This document shows positions 22,700 through 24,767 of a DNA stretch of 24,767 nucleotides, piece after piece. Under the pieces are notes generated by a model, which was given only the letters and a program-made list of their open reading frames with translations, made no database searches and was not told where the DNA came from. Every line of letters starts with the position of its first letter. Position 1 is the stretch's first letter. The DNA comes from CACZQA01 sp050943615 (GTDB lineage: Bacteria > Actinomycetota > Coriobacteriia > Coriobacteriales > QAMH01), in assembly GCA_050943615.1 (NCBI GenBank), contig JBMNPN010000035.1, positions 1-24,767 on the forward strand. Direction: 5' to 3'. The translations under genes and the position numbers were made by a program.

Positions 22700-24767
22700 A
22701 TGCAGTCATTATCACGCCAAAGACATCCCTGGCGCATTATCGCCGTTTTTCTCGGAACGGCCGTCATCATTGCGGCCGCTTTCGGGCTGCTATTGCATTT
22801 TGAGTCGCCTTCTGTCAGTAACCCGTTTGCACGAACTGCTTCCCTTCAAACTAATACCTATCTCATGCACGACGGGGATACGTTGGATAACATCGTGACC
22901 GTCCCGAAAGGGACGTATCTCGTCGTCAAATCTGACCAAGGAGACCATGACGCAAATGTGCAGGTGACCAAGAGGGGTGGATTTGTCGTCGAGACGGGCG
23001 GAGTGCTCGTGCTGGAAAACGTGAATCTATCGGGTAATGGCAAAGACCGCTCGATGCCCGTCTTCTCAGTTTACGGCGACATGGTTATGAACGACGGCGC
23101 CATCGGGAACTTCTCCAGCACTTCCGCAGGTGCCAGTTCCGATTATGGAAACGGCGGCTTCCCTGCCGTTAGCGTCGTCGACGGCACGTTCACCATGAAT
23201 GACGGCGCAATCTTTGGCAACAGCAATACGACGACAAAAGAAATTGCCTTCGGCGGCGCTCTTCGTGCACAAGGCAGAAATGCCGCAGTCATCATCAATG
23301 ACGGCAGGATTTGCGGGAACAGGGTGCTGTCTTCGGCGACAGTCCCATACGGCTCGACGGTTACTGCGAATGCGCTTGGCGGTGCTATTGCGGTAACGGA
23401 GGGCGCATCTATCACGGTCAACGGTGGCGAAATCTCGTACAACACGGCAGGGTCCCATGCCGCCAACGCAAAGGGTGCGGACAATTCAATCTGCTCCGGA
23501 AACGGCGGTGCCATCGCAGTGTATTCCTCTAGCAGAGAGACGATTAGCTCGCTTTGCCTCGACGGCGGCAGAATCGTGCACAACAACGCCTATAGGAGCG
23601 GGGCAGATAAAGGAGCCGCGGCGCCTGCTAATAACGAGACGCACGGCGGTGGAATTTTCAGCAGCGTCTACACAAGGGCTGCGCTGAACGCAGGCAAGAT
23701 TGCCAGGAACACCTCTGATGACAAAGGCGGGGGAGCTTTCCTCGACTGCAATAAAGCTTGCGGTGGGGCTTCGCTTAAGAGCACTCTGGTTTCTGGCAAC
23801 GAGGCTGAAAGCCTCGGCGGCGGTCTTTGGTTTTGCCCGAATGGCGAAGCCAAGACGTTCAACGAAGCAAAGGCAGACGGAGTCGCCGTCTTCGATAACA
23901 CGACGGCAAGGCGAGGCACGGACGGGGCCGGCGACGACCTCTATGTGTCACCGAGAAGCGGAGCCTCCGGAGTTACGGTTACCAGCACCATGCTGGGCGG
24001 TGGAAGCAATGCATGGTATAAGGACGGCGGCGCTGCGACCCAGAAAACATCGAACTACAGCAGTCGTTACACATCGTCTGGCTCTGGAAAGACCGCTGTG
24101 ACCTTGCTGCAGGCAAGCGCAGTCGTCAACAAGCCTTCCGCGAAAGCCAGGAGCAACGCAAGAAAATCTTCAAACGTCGAGATTACTGGAAACCGTGCAA
24201 AGTACGGCGGGGGCGTCGGCAGCAACCACTATCTGAAATTTGGCTCTGTCGCTTCTGATGACAAGTTCAATGTGACGCCTGAACCTTCGGATCCGGAGAA
24301 GATTTCCATCAATGTAAAAAAGACCTGGATCGGAGATGCTGGAAATGCAGCGACGGTACATCTCCTTGCGGACGGTGAAAAGGTTGCAAGTGCCACGCTG
24401 AACGCAGACAACAACTGGACCTACACCTTCACAGGGCTCGACCAAGAAGACAGCGACGGAAACGAGATCGCCTACACGGTGGCCGAGGACGCCGTGGAGG
24501 GCTACTCCACCGAGATCGCCGGCGACGCCTCCGAAGGCTTCACCGTCACCAACACCAACACCGAGACCGTCGACGTCTCGGGCGCCAAGGTGTGGGACGA
24601 CGACGGCGACCGCGACGGCTTGCGCCCCGGCTCGGTGACCGTGAACCTGCTCAGGGACGGCACCGCGGTCGGCTCCCAGACGGTGGCGTCAGACGGCGAC
24701 AGCTCCTGGCCCTTCGCCTTCGAGGACCTGGCGAAGTACGATTCCGACGGCCACGAGTACTCCTACA
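22700..24767 (+). CDS. Surface protein, beta-helix repeats and Cna_B domains, 3' end outside window
   Basis: The frame is open from ATG 22700 to the window edge (689 codons). A GGGGGG run 11 bases upstream may be the ribosome site. Residues about 12-33 form a hydrophobic segment after basic residues, a signal or membrane anchor. From about 105 to 510 are repeats of the form NDGxIxGN, NGGEISYN, DGGRIVHN and GGGIF, often at 30- to 50-residue steps, typical of a right-handed parallel beta-helix. From about 533 a Cna_B domain (INVKKTW, then YTVAEDAVEGYS) is followed by a second (VSGAKVWDDDGDRDGLRPGS). Cna_B domains usually form Lys-Asn isopeptide bonds. A sortase signal should lie beyond the window. 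It is probably an adhesin or pilus-like protein. GC rises from about 52% (24241-24300) to 72% (24481-24540). Confidence 0.88.
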   Translation, partial: MQSLSRQRHPWRIIAVFLGTAVIIAAAFGLLLHFESPSVSNPFARTASLQTNTYLMHDGDTLDNIVTVPKGTYLVVKSDQGDHDANVQVTKRGGFVVETGGVLVLENVNLSGNGKDRSMPVFSVYGDMVMNDGAIGNFSSTSAGASSDYGNGGFPAVSVVDGTFTMNDGAIFGNSNTTTKEIAFGGALRAQGRNAAVIINDGRICGNRVLSSATVPYGSTVTANALGGAIAVTEGASITVNGGEISYNTAGSHAANAKGADNSICSGNGGAIAVYSSSRETISSLCLDGGRIVHNNAYRSGADKGAAAPANNETHGGGIFSSVYTRAALNAGKIARNTSDDKGGGAFLDCNKACGGASLKSTLVSGNEAESLGGGLWFCPNGEAKTFNEAKADGVAVFDNTTARRGTDGAGDDLYVSPRSGASGVTVTSTMLGGGSNAWYKDGGAATQKTSNYSSRYTSSGSGKTAVTLLQASAVVNKPSAKARSNARKSSNVEITGNRAKYGGGVGSNHYLKFGSVASDDKFNVTPEPSDPEKISINVKKTWIGDAGNAATVHLLADGEKVASATLNADNNWTYTFTGLDQEDSDGNEIAYTVAEDAVEGYSTEIAGDASEGFTVTNTNTETVDVSGAKVWDDDGDRDGLRPGSVTVNLLRDGTAVGSQTVASDGDSSWPFAFEDLAKYDSDGHEYSY

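Noticed and set aside
1..24767. CRISPR array, tRNA or rRNA gene, insertion sequence
   Set aside because: Reading both strands I found no regular spaced repeats, cloverleaf-like tRNA, rRNA segments, or transposase with terminal repeats.

Overview
This looks like chromosomal DNA from a high-GC Gram-positive bacterium. The best guess is a gut or oral member of the class Coriobacteriia (Actinomycetota: Olsenella, Atopobium or Collinsella relatives). That guess rests on GC-rich, C/G-ending codon use, strong AGGAGG-type ribosome sites, a tRNA-Trp T-box in front of a complete trp operon, a fused trehalose synthase/phosphatase, and a Cna_B-type surface protein. The genus cannot be fixed from the sequence alone.

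Layout. 1-3411 is accessory DNA. It holds a lipocalin-like CrtC/AttH gene cut by the window edge, a divergent TetR gene with a perfect palindrome between them, a short CBS-domain remnant, a RelB/DinJ-type antitoxin whose YafQ-type toxin partner is cut to 46 residues, and a second TetR gene divergent from a RibD/DHFR-like reductase. 3412-10562 is the tryptophan module: a sigma-70-type promoter, a T-box leader with UGG specifier and terminator, then trpE-G-D-C-F-B-A on the + strand with several stop/start overlaps. 10660-12594 is a MATE efflux pump gene followed by its MarR-type regulator gene, read on the - strand from a strong promoter carrying a near-ideal 13-bp inverted repeat. 12735-15008 encodes a bifunctional trehalose-6-phosphate synthase/phosphatase.

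15078-21012 is a series of regulator-plus-enzyme pairs: HxlR with two flavoproteins; TetR divergent from an extended SDR; and TetR followed by a metallo-beta-lactamase-fold hydrolase and a classical SDR. 21065-22319 holds a radical SAM gene and a small ABM-like gene on the - strand. After a 380-base AT-rich gap, the window ends inside a large surface protein gene with an N-terminal membrane anchor or signal, parallel beta-helix-like glycine-rich repeats, then Cna_B repeats. Its base composition rises sharply within the first Cna_B repeat.

Taken together, the core is amino-acid biosynthesis controlled by uncharged tRNA-Trp. It is flanked by six one-component regulators (four TetR, one MarR, one HxlR), most beside a redox enzyme, hydrolase or exporter and several with a visible palindromic operator. 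That arrangement suggests a store of responses to toxic small molecules or electrophiles. I see no tRNA or rRNA genes, CRISPR array, insertion sequence or phage genes.
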